A DNA stretch of 64,000 bases from Portulaca oleracea (lineage: Eukaryota; Streptophyta; Magnoliopsida; Caryophyllales; Portulacaceae). The stretch is taken from NCBI GenBank assembly GCA_029582165.1, contig CM055870.1, positions 50,734,513-50,798,512 on the forward strand, written 5' to 3'. Every line of letters starts with the position of its first letter. Within the stretch, counting starts at the first letter, position 1. Of this stretch, positions 32,182-44,800 are shown in pieces. Under the pieces are notes generated by a model. The model was not told the origin of the DNA, did not search any database, and saw nothing but the letters and a program-made list of their open reading frames with translations. The translations under genes and the position numbers were made by a program.

Positions 32182-32484
32182 AGTATTTTCGATGTCCCCA
32201 CAATTTCGAAAATGACTTGTGATTTGGGAGGGGAAGTAGTTGATTGGAGTCAATCATGCAATAAGATTGTGTGGTTGGGTAATTTACTGAGCGAGTTAAG
32301 GGGACAAAATTAGGTGGAAAGCAAAATCATATCGGGGTGGTTGAGTTCCCGGTGAGACGTCAATCATACAACAAAGAACAAAAAATGTAGGGTCTTTACA
32401 CAATTTGAGTATTATACGTCAATCATACAACAAACTCTGTTTGCTCTAATAATTTGAGTCCATTATTACATTTAAAGAGTTTCC

Positions 32485-32862
32485 CCTAAAAAAAATTTAA
32501 AGTCAAATGTGAGTGGATGAAAATAATTCAAATTGACTTTTTAGCTGAGAATATATCAAATTTTTAACCTATTTACTATGGCTAAACCAGAATTGGATTC
32601 ATACATCATAAAGGTGACTTGACACCCTTAAAAATTTTAAAGATGCAAGTGGATTAATTTCTGGTTCAGTCCGTTTATATTATTTTCAGTTAACTCCAAA
32701 TTTTTCAAGGGCGCCAAGTTAGTTTTGCGACGTCAGAATTCAATTCTGATTTAGTCAGAGTAAATAGGTGAAAAGTTTGACGCATTCTCAGCCAAAAAGA
32801 CCGTTTGGATTATTTTCAAAATACTCACCTCTAACTTTGGATTATTTTGAACTGAAAACCTT
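32485..32862. mobile_element. Degraded relative of the 35078-35406 MITE
   Basis: It shares AATTTTTAACCTATTTACT, TTTGGATTATTTTCA and AACTTTGGATTATTTTGA with the intact copy and in the same inverted order, but its termini are eroded. Confidence 0.45.
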
Positions 32863-32881
32863 TTTTTTAAAAACTATTTTG

Positions 32882-33352
32882 TACTATCTCTGTTCCAAAA
32901 TGTTTGTCATTGTGACTAACTTCATTCTCTCAACTTGTTTGTCATTTTTATAATTTCAACAACTGTTATTCTCTTTTTGCCCCAAATAAATAACTTTGAC
33001 CCTATTCTTTGGTTTGATTATTTTCAGGTTTGGATGGATGAGTTAGGATAAGTTATGATGTTTTTTGGAAATTGTGTTTTTAGAGTGAATGTTTTTTTGG
33101 GAAATTTTGTTAGGTTTGGATAAGTTAGGATAAGTTGAGAGGGTTATATCCAACCTAACCAAAGAACAAGGACTTTATTTATCACCTCTTATAATTTCAA
33201 CAACTATTATTCTCAATTAGTGTAAGGATAATTTTGGCAAGTACAAATTTTTACCCTAAAAATTATGTGCATTAGACACTTAAAAACAACTATTAATGTG
33301 CATTAGACGCTTAAAAATAATTATTTTGACAAAGAAAATGGGACGAAGTGTA
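32882..33352. mobile_element. Stowaway-like MITE with another MITE nested at about 32999-33167
   Basis: The outer ends are TACTATCTCTGTTCCAAAAT and the inverse ATGGGACGAAGTGTA. The inner element begins CCCTATTCTTTGG and ends CCAAAGAACAAGG with repeated GGATAAGTTAGGATAAGTT, the same family as 14256-14440. Confidence 0.55.
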
Positions 33353-33654
33353 CTGTATCCATTTTTCATTTGTTTTCAATAAAAGTTTCGGACGCAGTAA
33401 ACCGGACGTTTTAGTCTTTTTCACGTAAATTTTCCATGGGGTTTTCTTTTGACATACTTTGTACTTTTTGGCATAAGTTTCATTTCCTAAAATTTTGTGA
33501 ATGAAGGAAAATTGAATCATAGTCCACCGTACTTTAAACCTTAAGATTGTGGTAAATCAAACGATAAAATTATACCATAGTTAGTCAAATTGTAAAATTA
33601 TTGGGTTACAGTACACTGTCATTGAATTTTGTGAAATCAAAGTATACGTATGAC

Positions 33655-33850
33655 AGATTGAATTTTTGAATTTTGTAAAATTGGACTTAGTGACCCGCGA
33701 GGGAGGGGGAAACATAAACCAAGCCCAAGAACTTGGTTCATAACCCTGCTCATTTTCACACAAGGAGACTTGCAAACCATGAGAATCAATCCCATGACCT
33801 CCAAGATGGAAGGTCACAATCATACCAAGTGAGCTACTAGCTCATTGACA
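33655..33850 (-). mobile_element. tRNA-derived SINE
   Basis: On - the head carries a box A-like TAGCTCACTTGGTA (33823-33836) and, about 30-45 nt later, a box B-like GGGATTGATTCTCA (33780-33793), the internal pol III promoter layout of tRNA-derived SINEs. The body ends near CGGGTCACTAAG with an A/T-rich tail. A flanking duplication was not identified. Confidence 0.6.
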
Positions 33851-34218
33851 GGCTTCACCCAACTTGTGATAATGCATTATAGTTCAATAGTTTTACAATT
33901 TAATTTATTGTGATACAATTTTAAAATTCGATTTATCATATTGTCAAAGCCTAAAACACAATTTACTACGATCCAATTTTCGAAGAAAAAAGTAAGCTCA
34001 TTTTAAAATGTCCATAAAACATTGATTTTCAAAAATACTTTTTTTTTTTACTTGGCTTGGCTTTGCTTTGTTATTTGTATGCTTTAAGGAAAATTTGAGA
34101 ATTATGACGGCGTGAACCAAAATGCTCATCATACAAATTCAAATTTTTTGATACAATACTAAAAAAATATAATAGATGTTCATTAATTATAAAAAAATAA
34201 ACAGCAATAGTGTAATAG

Positions 34219-34638
34219 TTTAAGGATGTGTTCGGCAATAACGTTTAGGGTAGCGTTTAGCGTCTTGATTAAGTCAAAACTCTAATTGCATAAATATTAG
34301 CGTTCAGTAAGATAGTGTTTTGAGGAGCGTTTAGCGTTTTATAAGGAGCGTTTTTTGAAACATTAATAAAGTTAACGTTTAGCGTTTGAAGTAGCGTTTC
34401 ATATTTTTCAGTCAAAAAATACCCTTTGTAAATTTTATCTTTGAAAATTATTGATATCCTTTTATGTCAATTCACATTAATCTGTTAATTGAACTGCTAA
34501 ATTTACCGAACACAATTCTTAATTGAACAGTCATCCGCTATCCGCTACTTAAAACGCTATCCGCTGCTTAAACCGCTATACGCTACATAAACCACTATCA
34601 GCTATCTAAACCACTAATTTTGTCGAACAGTGCCTAAA
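34219..34638. mobile_element. hAT-like MITE, 420 bp
   Basis: TTTAAGGATGTGTTCGGCAA and the inverse TTGTCGAACAGTGCCTAAA are TIRs. Flanks TGTAATAG (34211-34218) and TGTAATCT (34639-34646) agree at 6 of 8. The arms hold many copies of CGTTTAGCG on the left and CGCTATCCGCT on the right. Confidence 0.6.
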
Positions 34639-34667
34639 TGTAATCTTTTTAAAATGTTCACAAAATT

Positions 34668-34765
34668 GATGAGAAGTATTAGTCTAGTAGTTAAAATTGA
34701 AATTCTGGGCATATGAGGCCCCAGTTTCAGTTCCCCCCTCCCATTTATCTATTGCGAAAATAGTT
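34668..34765 (+). mobile_element. SINE fragment
   Basis: A box A-like TAGTCTAGTAGTTA (34679-34692) and box B-like CAGTTTCAGTTCC (34722-34734) are spaced as in a tRNA-derived SINE. The segment then runs into CCCCCCTCCCATTT and loses similarity. It directly follows the hAT MITE. Confidence 0.5.
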
Positions 34766-35011
34766 GTTAGAATTGAAATCGTAGTATCATAGATTATAAT
34801 CGAGATTTTAATAAATATGATCCTAAATACTCAATACCAAAGTGTTCCTTCATTCAACAATGCTGATTTGCATGTTTATTAAAGTTAATTGTCCAAAAAG
34901 AGCCAAATACTCGTTTTGGCACCACAAAAGGACGTACACATACCACACCAAAAAAAATATCCATTCGCGAAGCCCATAAATGTATAAAAGCATTCAACTA
35001 AAAACAATTGA

Positions 35012-35616
35012 TACCACCTGACCTCCCATTTTGTTTGTCATTTCAACTAATTTTGGAAAACCAATGCATATTGGAAAAGGTTTTTGGCTCAAAATAATCC
35101 AAAGTCGGAGGTCATTGGCTGAAAATAATCCAAACTTTTAACCTATTTACTCGGATTAAACCGAAATCGATTGTCGACGCGTCGATCGTTGGTCACCATG
35201 TAGACCCCAACAAGATAAATTCAAACTCAAACTCAATTAAAGATACACGTGCTCCGGCTACCTAGTCAGCATTCTGACGCCGAAAATCGATTTCGGTTTA
35301 GTCCTAGTAAATATGTTAAAAATTTGGATTATTTTCAGCCAAAAAGTGAGTTTGGATTATTTTCAGCCAATGACCTCCGACTTCGGATTATTTTGAGCCA
35401 AAAACCCTATTGGAAATGAGGTGAAAAGTTTGTAACTTACCCAAATTACCCCTATATTAATTGAAAATGATAGTTGTTTGAATTGTAAAAAGTGATAATT
35501 AGATCTATTACTTAGGGGTAAAAAAGGAATAACAGTCGTTGAAATTGTAAATCTGACAAACAAATTGAGATAAAAAAATTAATTAAGATGACAAACATTT
35601 TGAGACGGAGGTAGTA
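35012..35616. mobile_element. Stowaway-like MITE interrupted by 35078-35406
   Basis: The ends TACCACCTGACCTCCC and the inverse TTGAGACGGAGGTAGTA pair loosely, and TTTGTCAT / TGACAAAC lie inside both. The core is cut by a second element whose own target duplication is intact. Confidence 0.6.
35078..35406. mobile_element. Mutator-like MITE, 329 bp, TSD TATTGGAAA
   Basis: AGGTTTTTGGCTCAAAATAA and the inverse ATTTTGAGCCAAAAACCC are the termini. The 9-bp duplication TATTGGAAA is perfect (35069-35077 and 35407-35415). The arms extend inward through CCGAAATCGATT / AATCGATTTCGG, so nearly the whole element can fold back. Confidence 0.85.
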
Positions 35617-35989
35617 CTTACCTGCACCAACTAACTACATGTATTAATTACATACACTAATCTGCACTCAGGTGTGCACTTTCAGTGACTTGCACTTTCA
35701 TTTTAAAAGTTAACTACTCCCTCTCCTTTCCATATTATTTATCGTTTTAAACATGATTTAGAAAAAAAAATCCCCACTCTATATTAATTTATCTCATTAA
35801 AAATGTAAAATATTGAATAAGATCAACAAAAAAAAAGAAAATGTAAATAGAAGAAAAAGATGCATTAAATATTACTCATCAATTAAAAATTTATAATGAT
35901 AATTTAATTTCATATGTAAAATTACTAATAGCCTCCATAAAATAAATTTAGCAATAATGATATGTGTTTTGGCGGAAGATACAATTTAA

Positions 35990-36260
35990 GTGTTTTCATG
36001 AAATTAATATTTATTATAGTTTTTGACACATTTTTTTGATATATACTATTAATTATCAATTATAAGAAGCTTAGAAAGCGTTGCCTACACCACAAATTAT
36101 AAATAATACCCTAATCAAATAAACCCATATGCTCGATATATTTTAAACATTTTCTTTTGTAAATTTATAATTATATAATATATTTGTATACGCAATATTA
36201 TAGTTATAGAAATTATCACATCATTTTTTTCAATTAATATGTAAATGTATAAGTTTTGTA
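35990..36260. repeat. Dispersed AT-rich element (copy 1 of 3)
   Basis: Shares TTTTTGACAC, ATTAATTATCAATTATAA(T)AAGCTT and ATAATTATA blocks with 40905-41180 (same strand) and with 46120-46460 (opposite strand). Termini are unclear. Confidence 0.45.
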
Positions 36261-37486
36261 TAAAGACAAAACAGTTAAGAAATATCTTATCTCCAAATTG
36301 CTGTCATTTTCAAATTAAATTTCACCAACCACAACGTAATTACTCAATTATATAAACCAAACTTTTAGATGCTCCTTTTGAAGAGCACAAATAAATTATA
36401 GATGATAACTTTAATTTTACTTATAGTTTCACTTTTGCCAAAAGCTTAAAATTATTATCACCCAAAGAAAACACAACTCAACAAGCCCAAATTTGTGAAA
36501 TTAAAGTGAATTTAAATAGTTGGAAGTTGAAAGAAAGAGTGACTCAAGTAATCAAGTTACCCAAACCAGTTAAGCGAAGATAAATTTGTATAGTTATTGA
36601 AAGAATTTTAGAGGGGGTTGATTAAGGTGATCGGTTAAAATTGAGCCAGGGCTACAAAATTTAACACACACGTCAGTAAAGGTCATTGACACAATCAAAG
36701 ATAAGCTATAAAATGCAAATGACGATAATTAAAGAAGATAATACGTATGAATTTAGCCGATGTTCATCCTTTCAAACAGGACTACGTCACTGGACCTAAA
36801 CTTCTTTTCACTTGGGATTTAATTTGAACCACTTCACTTCTTATTCATTTAAGTACAAAGGTCCTTAATCTCGACTCCTTTGAGTACCACCAAGGCAAGC
36901 TTACAATATACTCAATTAAGGAGACACGTCCTCCTTGATCTACAGCTCAATCAAAGTAACAACTTGGATTTACAACTCACTAAGCATTAACAATACTTAA
37001 CTACCCAAGTGAGTTTCGCAACTCACTTAATACAAGTCTCATTACATAAGTATACTTTCATACCAAGGACCTCAATACAAGATACTAATGGATGTAAAAT
37101 TATAATGTGTCTCTCTTGTGGAGTGGAGTGTTTCCCTCACTTTTGTTATCTGCCTTTAGCCTCGTTTTATATCCAAAAGGTGACTTGAATGTTTGACTTT
37201 GTAGTTTTAGAATGAATCTTCAATTGGTAAGTTGTCGTTGGAGATCTTCACAAAAGGAAAGTATCCATTGAATGTAATCACTATTTGCAGCATGATACTT
37301 TTGCTTAATCATGTTATATCATATATGCTCTATATAGCCTTGTCTCAAGAAGCTTCTGTAAATAACTTGATATTTTTTTAAGGATATTTCTTCCATTATC
37401 CTCTAATAAAAGATGCATACAGTAACATAATTAGGAAGGATAGGAAAGCATCATCATAATATTATTGTTAAAATAGTCAAAGAGAT
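36261..37486. other. No gene seen; probable decayed LTR sequence
   Basis: The stretch 36620-37130 has the short-word composition of an LTR or leader, but no TG...CA ends or domains could be set. Confidence 0.35.
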
Positions 37487-37600
37487 CGGATAAATCAAGC
37501 AGATACAGGTTAATGTGAATTTGGCTTTCATTCAAAACCACTCTACCAACAATCTACTTGATTTATCCGTCGAATTTGGTGGAGTGGTTTTGAATGAAAG
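37487..37600. repeat. Interleaved inverted repeats
   Basis: A (37487-37504, CGGATAAATCAAGCAGAT) is inverted at A' (37552-37569, 17 of 18). B' (37525-37548) is inverted at B (37577-37600, 23 of 24, ending TTTTGAATGAAAG). The order is A-B'-A'-B. Confidence 0.7.
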
Positions 37601-38695
37601 GGGGGAACAATCTGAGCCCAGAAGAGTGGAAGAAACAGGAAGATAAGACTTTGGCAAGGATTCAGCTATGTTTGACAGATCATATTCAGAGAGAGGTGAT
37701 GCATATCAAGAAACCTCAGGAGCTTTGGACCAAACTGGAAGAGTTGTATATGTCTAAGAGTCTTTACAACAAGTACATTAAGAAGGAGAAACTCTACACA
37801 TTAAGAATGCCCTCTGGTACTTCTATGTAAGCACATATCAGTGAATTTGATTATATTATTACTGAGTTAGAATCAATGGATAAGAAACACACTGATGAGG
37901 ATAAAGCTTTTCATTTAATTTTGTCCCTACCTGCATCACATAAACAATTTAAGGAGATCATGTTGTATGTGAAGCATGGTGTCCTTAACCTTAGTGAAGT
38001 AAAATATACTAGTGAGGGTTTGTTTGTGAGGGGAAGGGGCAATGATGGGAACGGGTTAAGAAGGGAATTTGAAAACCGTTCAAAGTCTAGAATCAACGTA
38101 AGAAGTGTAATTACTGTGGTAAGAATGAGAATGTAGAGAGTAATTGTTGGACAAAGGTAAAAGACCAAAAGAGGGGTAGTAAGGATAACTGCACCCAAAC
38201 TGGTACTGTGAACTATGTTGAGTCTGATTCAAATGGTGAGGGGTTTATTGCTACGGATGAGGCTTTGGTTACCTCAGCGAGTAGGATAGCTTGGAATGAT
38301 TGGGTTCTTGATACTGGTACACCCACCACATGCGTCCTCATAAGGACTTGTTCGAGTCCTATGACAGTGTCAACACTGGGGTTGTGACTATGGTCAACGA
38401 CTCGGCCTGCGAGATTGCAAGAATTGGTAGCATCAGGATACGGACCCATGATGGCATTGTTAGAACTCTGAAAGAGGTTCGTTATATTCCGAACATAATC
38501 CGTGATAAGATTTCTTTGGGAACTCTTGAGGCTAACGGTTGCAGGTACGAAGCAGAAGATGGTGTCCTGAAAGTGTGCAAAGGTTCCATGGTTCTGATGA
38601 AGGGAACCAGGAAGGGCATCCTATACACCCTTCAGGGGTCTATAGTGACCGGAACTGCAATGGCAGTTCCCAACCTTGATGAGTTGATCATGTGA
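37577..38695 (+). pseudogene. Ty1/copia gag-protease remnant
   Basis: The gag (UBN2-type) region reads from about 37594 with IQLCLTDHIQREVMHIKKPQ and ELWTKLEELYMSKSL, continues past a stop at 37828, and runs through DKKHTDEDKAFHLILSLPAS. A worn zinc-knuckle region follows near 38100-38160. Protease begins WVLDTG at 38304, where a frameshift occurs just after the active-site motif, then continues at 38330 as RPHKDLFESYDS to GILYTLQGS. The sequence then jumps to the 3' LTR without integrase, RT or RNase H. The 5' LTR and leader are missing. Confidence 0.8.
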
Positions 38696-38728
38696 GAGCC
38701 CTGCGGAGCTACGCCTTGTGGAGGGGCG

Positions 38729-39471
38729 TGTTGATGGCGACAGTCAAGATGCTTGTCTGGACCAATGGCTCTGATCATGCTCCAAGGTGGAGTTTGTTGG
38801 GTTTTGTGGCCCATATGATCCTCGGTGGGGTCCATAACGAGAGAAGAAAAGACAACGCAAAGAAGGCGCTACCGGCGGGCCAAGCGGCGCTACTAGCACC
38901 TGGCCATATCAAGGAGCTGGGCCAACTCAGCGCTCCAATGGGCACTCCAAAGAGTTCAAGACCGACAGCGTGGCCAGCGTTTATGCCATGATCGGCAATT
39001 GCGCGGACTTTCTTTTTGTTATTTAGGTTATTTTGTTGTTTAACCTAGTTTCCTTCTCTCATTATTAGTATAAATATTATACTTGTATCTCCACCTAAAC
39101 TACACCATAGCAAGAGAGAAAATATTGAGAGAGAAAAACGTCTCACCAATATTTTCCGAGTGAAACCCGAGAGTGAAAGATTGAGAGTTGTGAGTGAGAG
39201 AGACTTGTGTTGTAATATCATCTGTTGTGAATCGCATCACACCCTGTAATAGTGATCGGGTTGTAGTCCTCCTTTCTCATAGTGGATTGTTATCTGGATG
39301 TCGTCATCCGTGGGTTTTTCTCCGAGTTCTTCAGTTTCCCAGGTAAACCTTGTGGTTGTGTTCTTTTATCGCTCTTATTATTTCGTTCTTGAATTTTGTC
39401 GTAATTTCCGTCATCTCAATTTATTTTTTATTTCGCTTCCGTTGTTACCTTGCTACTATTTTTCTCTAACA
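38729..39471 (+). mobile_element. 3' LTR of the gag-protease copia copy
   Basis: It begins TGTTGATGGCG after the purine-rich GTGGAGGGGCG and ends TTCTCTAACA (743 bp). ATTAGTATAAATATTATAC near 39065 is a TATA-like box. Sequence and layout match the split LTR at 19844-24759. Confidence 0.7.
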
Positions 39472-39539
39472 AACTCCATTCACCTTATGACCTTTACCTT
39501 GCGATGTATGTTAACTTACCCTCTTCACTAGTCAAATTT

Positions 39540-39910
39540 CGTTCCACCTGGATATTGAATTTTTCTGATCCAAATTAAATCAAATTCGGTGATCAAATTT
39601 TTGTTCAAATTGTCCGATTTTAAAATTGGGCCGGATTCAGGTATGGGTGCAAAAATCCGAGTTGTCAAAATTTTGTTTCTAATTCAAGTTTCGATAAATT
39701 CAAATAGTATGCAGATGCTAAAATTTGGACAAAATATTGAAATTATGTCTAAATTTAGTGTGAATTCGAGTTTGCGCGTAGTCAGACAAATTCAAATTCG
39801 AATGGACTCGAAAAATCCAGGTCTAAGTTTAGACATAACAAAATACCCGAATTTCAAATTTAGACAGGGGATTCGAGTTTAAATTTCCATGAACCATTTG
39901 CTGAACTTGA
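39540..39910. repeat. AT-rich repeat with ATTCGA/TCCGA words
   Basis: Built from degenerate AAATTCGAATT, TCCGATTT and GACCCAAATTT words like the hAT MITEs at 13929 and 43814, but termini were not found. The open frames here are shadows of the repeat. Confidence 0.35.
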
Positions 39911-40299
39911 ATTAATCCAGACCCAAATTTTGGCCCGCAACCCTCTTTTCTCTTCCCACCTAGCATTGTCCTCTATTATATAGCTTTAATAAATGTTTGA
40001 TTGGCCAATCTAATTAAAATATGACCCCATGATGGCGGAAACATCTTCCCCACCTGGCATTGTCCTCTAATGGGTTAGCAGGCCCACTGGCCCTTTCCCC
40101 CCATCATCGTTGGTCTTCATGCTCTCATGCAATTTCAATTCCTTTCCACGTTTCCTTCATTACCAAGTTTAACATTAACACACTTGATAATTTCCAATCT
40201 GATAAGTTATTTTAAAATTTTAGTGTACGTACGTGTTCATCATTCATACTTTGCCGTAACTCGCAAGGCATATGTACATACTACGTACGTATATGTCTA

Positions 40300-40640
40300 A
40301 GATAGACCTGGGAATCACATGAATCGATTCAGGTTCATGCCGGTGAAAATTGGTTCGGATTGGCATCAAGTCATCTTATTTTAATTGGGTTTGAATCAGG
40401 TCGGGTATGGGTTCAGGTTGACTTCGGGTGAGTTTTTCGGGGTAGATCGGATGAGTTTCTTTTAAATTGGATTCTGGTTTGATTTGATGTCCTTTGGAGG
40501 TGCATTTTAATTGGATCACTTTTCCAGTTACGGTTCAGATTAGTTTCGAGTCAAGATTGATTCATCTGCTTGGGTGTCGGTTCCGATCCGGGTTAGGGTT
40601 TTGGGTCTCGGTTCAGTTTTATCGAGCCTAGTAAAAAAGA
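40300..40640. repeat. Possible hAT-related repeat
   Basis: Starts near TAGACCTGGGAATC and ends near CGAGCCTAGTA, with many GGTTCGG, GGGTTTGAATC and TCGGGT words between. No target duplication was confirmed. Confidence 0.3.
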
Positions 40641-40904
40641 TGTACTCAAGTGCCAACTATCCTTATCTTTTATGTTCCCTACCAAGATTTAAATCTTGAT
40701 GGAAACAAAATGTTCTCCATTAATGGGAATTGTGGGGCTTATGTTGACTTGGACGTACAAAGATTTGTCTGACCCGAAAAAAGTGGGATATTTGAACAAC
40801 TTGCTTGGTCATGGTTCAGTGATCCATTCGGAATTAATTATCAAATGAGCAATGATATCAATATTATCTTATCTCAAAACACTTTTTAACTCACCTTTTA
40901 CTAA

Positions 40905-41180
40905 ATTAGTATTTTTCATGAATTTTGACACTATTTTTTATAGTAAGTATTAATTATTAATTATAATAAGCTTTGGATGCATTGGCTAGTGAGTACAAAT
41001 GATACTCTAGTCAAACAATTAACCACATTTGTCAAACATGTTTTAGGCATTTTTTTTAAAATATAAAATAGCGGATGAAAGTAAAACTTTATACAATTTA
41101 TATGTCATATTATAATTATAAAATTCAATCATATCATTTTATTTCAAATTAATATATAATAATATAGTATTAATAATAGA
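40905..41180. repeat. Dispersed AT-rich element (copy 2 of 3)
   Basis: Matches the element at 35990-36260 and, inverted, 46120-46460: TTTTGACACTATTTTTTATA, TTAATTATTAATTATAATAA and CATTGGCTAG blocks. Confidence 0.45.
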
Positions 41181-41585
41181 GCAAGATACTTTAAAATCTG
41201 TCTAGCGGCCTTGGCTAAGGCTCATATTGTTTTCGTTATCGAATAAGGTCCACATTCTCCGATATTGCCTAATGTTCGCATTGTACACTTCAAATATTAT
41301 CGAGACTCGATTTTTTACCATCCCAATGATGTACCATGTTTGTCATGTACAAACAGTTTGATATCTGACTTGTTATGTACTCTAGTGATTATCCATCCTA
41401 ACAAGCTAAATTTACTGGATTATGGTCATGTTCTTTAGTTTTATAGGATTATCATTACCTAAACTTACATAATTTTATCATTCAAAAGAACATGGCTTAT
41501 TTTTAGATAATTTAAATTTAAAATTTTTTATGCAACTCACACCGAATTTATTTAAAAGTAAAAAAAAGAAACAAATGATGTAACA

Positions 41586-41596
41586 TTTATATACCT
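41586..41596 (+). promoter_or_regulatory. Possible TATA box of the P450 gene
   Basis: TTTATATACC lies about 235 bp before the ATG. A 5' UTR of about 200 bp would follow. Other AT-rich words are nearby, so this is tentative. Confidence 0.3.
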
Positions 41597-41825
41597 CCAC
41601 TGCTTCCCTTAGCTAATTTCCATTTCTTATTTTTCCTTACCTAACTTAATCCAGCACACTTAAACAATAAACCCTAAAAAACGAACAAAAGAAAACGTAC
41701 GTATCCAATCATAAAAACATGAAGCACACAGTACATTAACCGAGCAGCTACCAAGCTAACTTAGAAAATAAAAACCACCCAACAAAGCAGAGCGAAGCAA
41801 CGAGCACGCATCATAGAAACCACTC

Positions 41826-44800
41826 ATGGAACCCCTCACAATAATTTCCATACTAGCCCTCATCATAATACCGACCATCGTAACCCTTCTCCAACTCCAC
41901 CACCCCAAGAAAACCAACCTGATACCATCGCCGCCAGGAGCATGGCCCATCATAGGCCACCTCCCCATGTTCGCCGGAAAATCTCCTCCCCATCAGGTTC
42001 AGTTCGGTTGGGGAAATCAAATCGGGCATTCTAGGGAACTGACAGGGGATTGTGTCAGTCATGGCACGACCCATGTCCGGATAGAGCATGCTCCTATTCT
42101 AGACACGGTCTATGTTGAACCAGTTCTTATCCAAATGTCCTCTGTTGACTTTTCTAGTCAACCCTTAGTTTATTGAATATCTGATTTTTTTCAACTTATT
42201 TACACCCTTATTCTCTTGAAATCAAATTGGGCATTCTAGGGTATTGACACGACCCATGTCAGAATCGGATCATGCTCCCAATCTTGGTCCTTTGGATACC
42301 AATATGGCCCGTGTCATTCCTGACACGATCCATATTGGCCTGGTTCTTGCCCAAACGTCTTCTGTCAAGACTTTCCTGTTCAATCCTTAGCTGATTAAAT
42401 GATCATTTTCTAACTTAATTATTCATGGCCTAATGCTCTTGAAATATCTCCAACGTGCAGGTTCTAGCCACGATGTCCGACAAACATGGCCCCGTGTTCT
42501 TCCTCCACCTGGGGAGCAAGCCCACGGTGGTCGTGAGCGGTCTCGACGCGATCAAGGAGTGCTTCACAACCAATGACAACGTGGTCGCCTCCCGGCCCAA
42601 GTGCAGCCTGGGGAGGATCATGGGCCACAACCAGGCCTGCTTTGGGCTGGCTCCCTACGGGCCGTACTGGCGGAACCTACGGAAACTGTGCGTGGCAGAG
42701 CTGCTGTCTGGGCCCAACGTTGAGCGGTTTGGGCCGTTGAGGAGGAAGGAGATTGGGGAGTTTGTCAAGGAGATTTACCGTTACTCGCAGCAGTCGAATG
42801 GTGAGAATTTGGCTGTGGGGGTAAATTTGGCACAGTGGTTTTGCCACTTGATCATAAATATTATCTTGCTCATGGTAGCCTCTAAAAGGTAACGATTTTA
42901 TCTCTGAAATTAATGAATGAATATGGATGGGTATACCATATATTATTGGATGCAACAACTAAAAGTTGAGAGCATGGATGGAGGATGATGGATGTTTAAT
43001 TGAGGGTACTTGGGCAAGAGGTACCATCCATTCATTCATTATCATTATGATGGATGGGTGTGTTAAATGATAACATGATGGATGTGTTCAATGATAACAT
43101 GATGGATGACCATCCATTCATTCGTTATCATTATGATGGATGGGTGTGTTCAATGATAACATCATGATAGGATAATATTTTTACCACTATGATGGATGGG
43201 CATACTTTTGGTCTACAAAGAGGTGCCGGGGCAGGGGGCCAAGAGTTAAATAGTCATGTCCGTGTCTTACAGCTCGTAACCTCAATTTTGATTAGGGCCG
43301 GTAAATATCTGTCTGGTATGTGAGATTTGTTCGATCCAAAAAAAATGGCGTATAATTATAGAATTTTTGTTCAAATTTTGACATTTGCTGAAAATTCAAG
43401 GCATCTTTTTTAAATTTGTATTGTTCGAATCTGATTTGGACATGAATTTATTATGTTTTTTGACCCGAAAATACATGAAAAGGTTGCGTATCGCATAACA
43501 AATTTTCATCATATATCTAATTTGTCCCAACCCATAATTTAGGTCAGCTCTACTTTTTGATTGTTTACTAGTATTTATTTCCATGGCTTATTCATAGTCA
43601 AGCAGGTAGACATCACCCATCTTAGCAAAACCTTTCTCTACTTCTGCCTCTTGTTCTTAAACATCATGAGTTGTTGACTAATATAAACAAATATGCAAAA
43701 CCTCAAAAAGGCAAGCAACAAAACTAAATCCAACGAAGCTTAATTCGCTCATGACATCATGCATGAAGTGTTGACTAATTTCACTCCACTGCAATACACT
43801 CAAGGCTGGTTCCTAGGGTTGGCAAAAATATATCCGACTTGATGATCCGGATTTGTCCGATCCAAAAAACACTCGGCATGGACATGGAATTTTTATCTGA
43901 ATATTGACATTGACGTATTTGACCGAAAATATAAACATGATGATCTTTTCAAATTCTTATTGTCCGAACAAGATTTAACCCAAATTTATACTTGTTCGAT
44001 TTGGCCAACTCAAATCCGACCCGAAAAATGCGTGGAAAAACTGAGTATCAAACATCAATCTTTTCGTCTGATGTCCAATTTTTCTGAAATCCGATTACCT
44101 TGACCCGGATTTTTGTTAGCTCTACTAATCCTTCAACTAAGCCTTCTTTACTCCTGCATCATCTTCTTAAAATTTTATCGTGGATTGTTGTAGGTATCCC
44201 TACATGGGAGGAGGAAACGAAGGAAAGCGGGTGGTACAAGTTGTGAGAGAGTTCATGACAGCCGCCGGTCTGACCGTAGTGTCCGACCTGGTTCAAATTC
44301 CGATAGTGCGGGAATTGTTAGACATGCAAGGACATCTTAGAACGATGCAAAGGGCAACAAACAAGCTTGACAAGGTTGTGGAAGGCTGGATTCAAGAGCA
44401 TCGGGAAAGGAAGACAGGCCAATGCGGTAAAGATGATAACAAGGACTTTATTGATTCATTGTTATCACATGTTGGGAAAGGGGAACTCAAGTTTGATCAA
44501 TTCCCAACTCAAACTATCGTCATATCCACTGTTGAGGTATGCTTTCATTTGCATCAATCTTTCCTTAAAATACATGTTTTGGTATTTAATGCTTTCTCCT
44601 ATTCCCAATAGTCATTAAAAAAAAGGAATTTTGGACGTTAATATACTGAATTTTTGGGGTATTGGACAATAATGCACTGAACTTTGGGGATGTTTGACAA
44701 TAATGCACTCGAGACAATTTCGACGGTGGCGAATTTGGTGACAATCTTACGTGACAGACCGAGAAGACAAATATTTTTGGACCAATTCATCTCCTCCACC

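Noticed and set aside
41826..42176. P450 exon 1 reading on past 41996
   Set aside because: The open frame continues by chance into the intron. CYP82 similarity stops at SPPHQ and resumes at 42461 after a proper acceptor.
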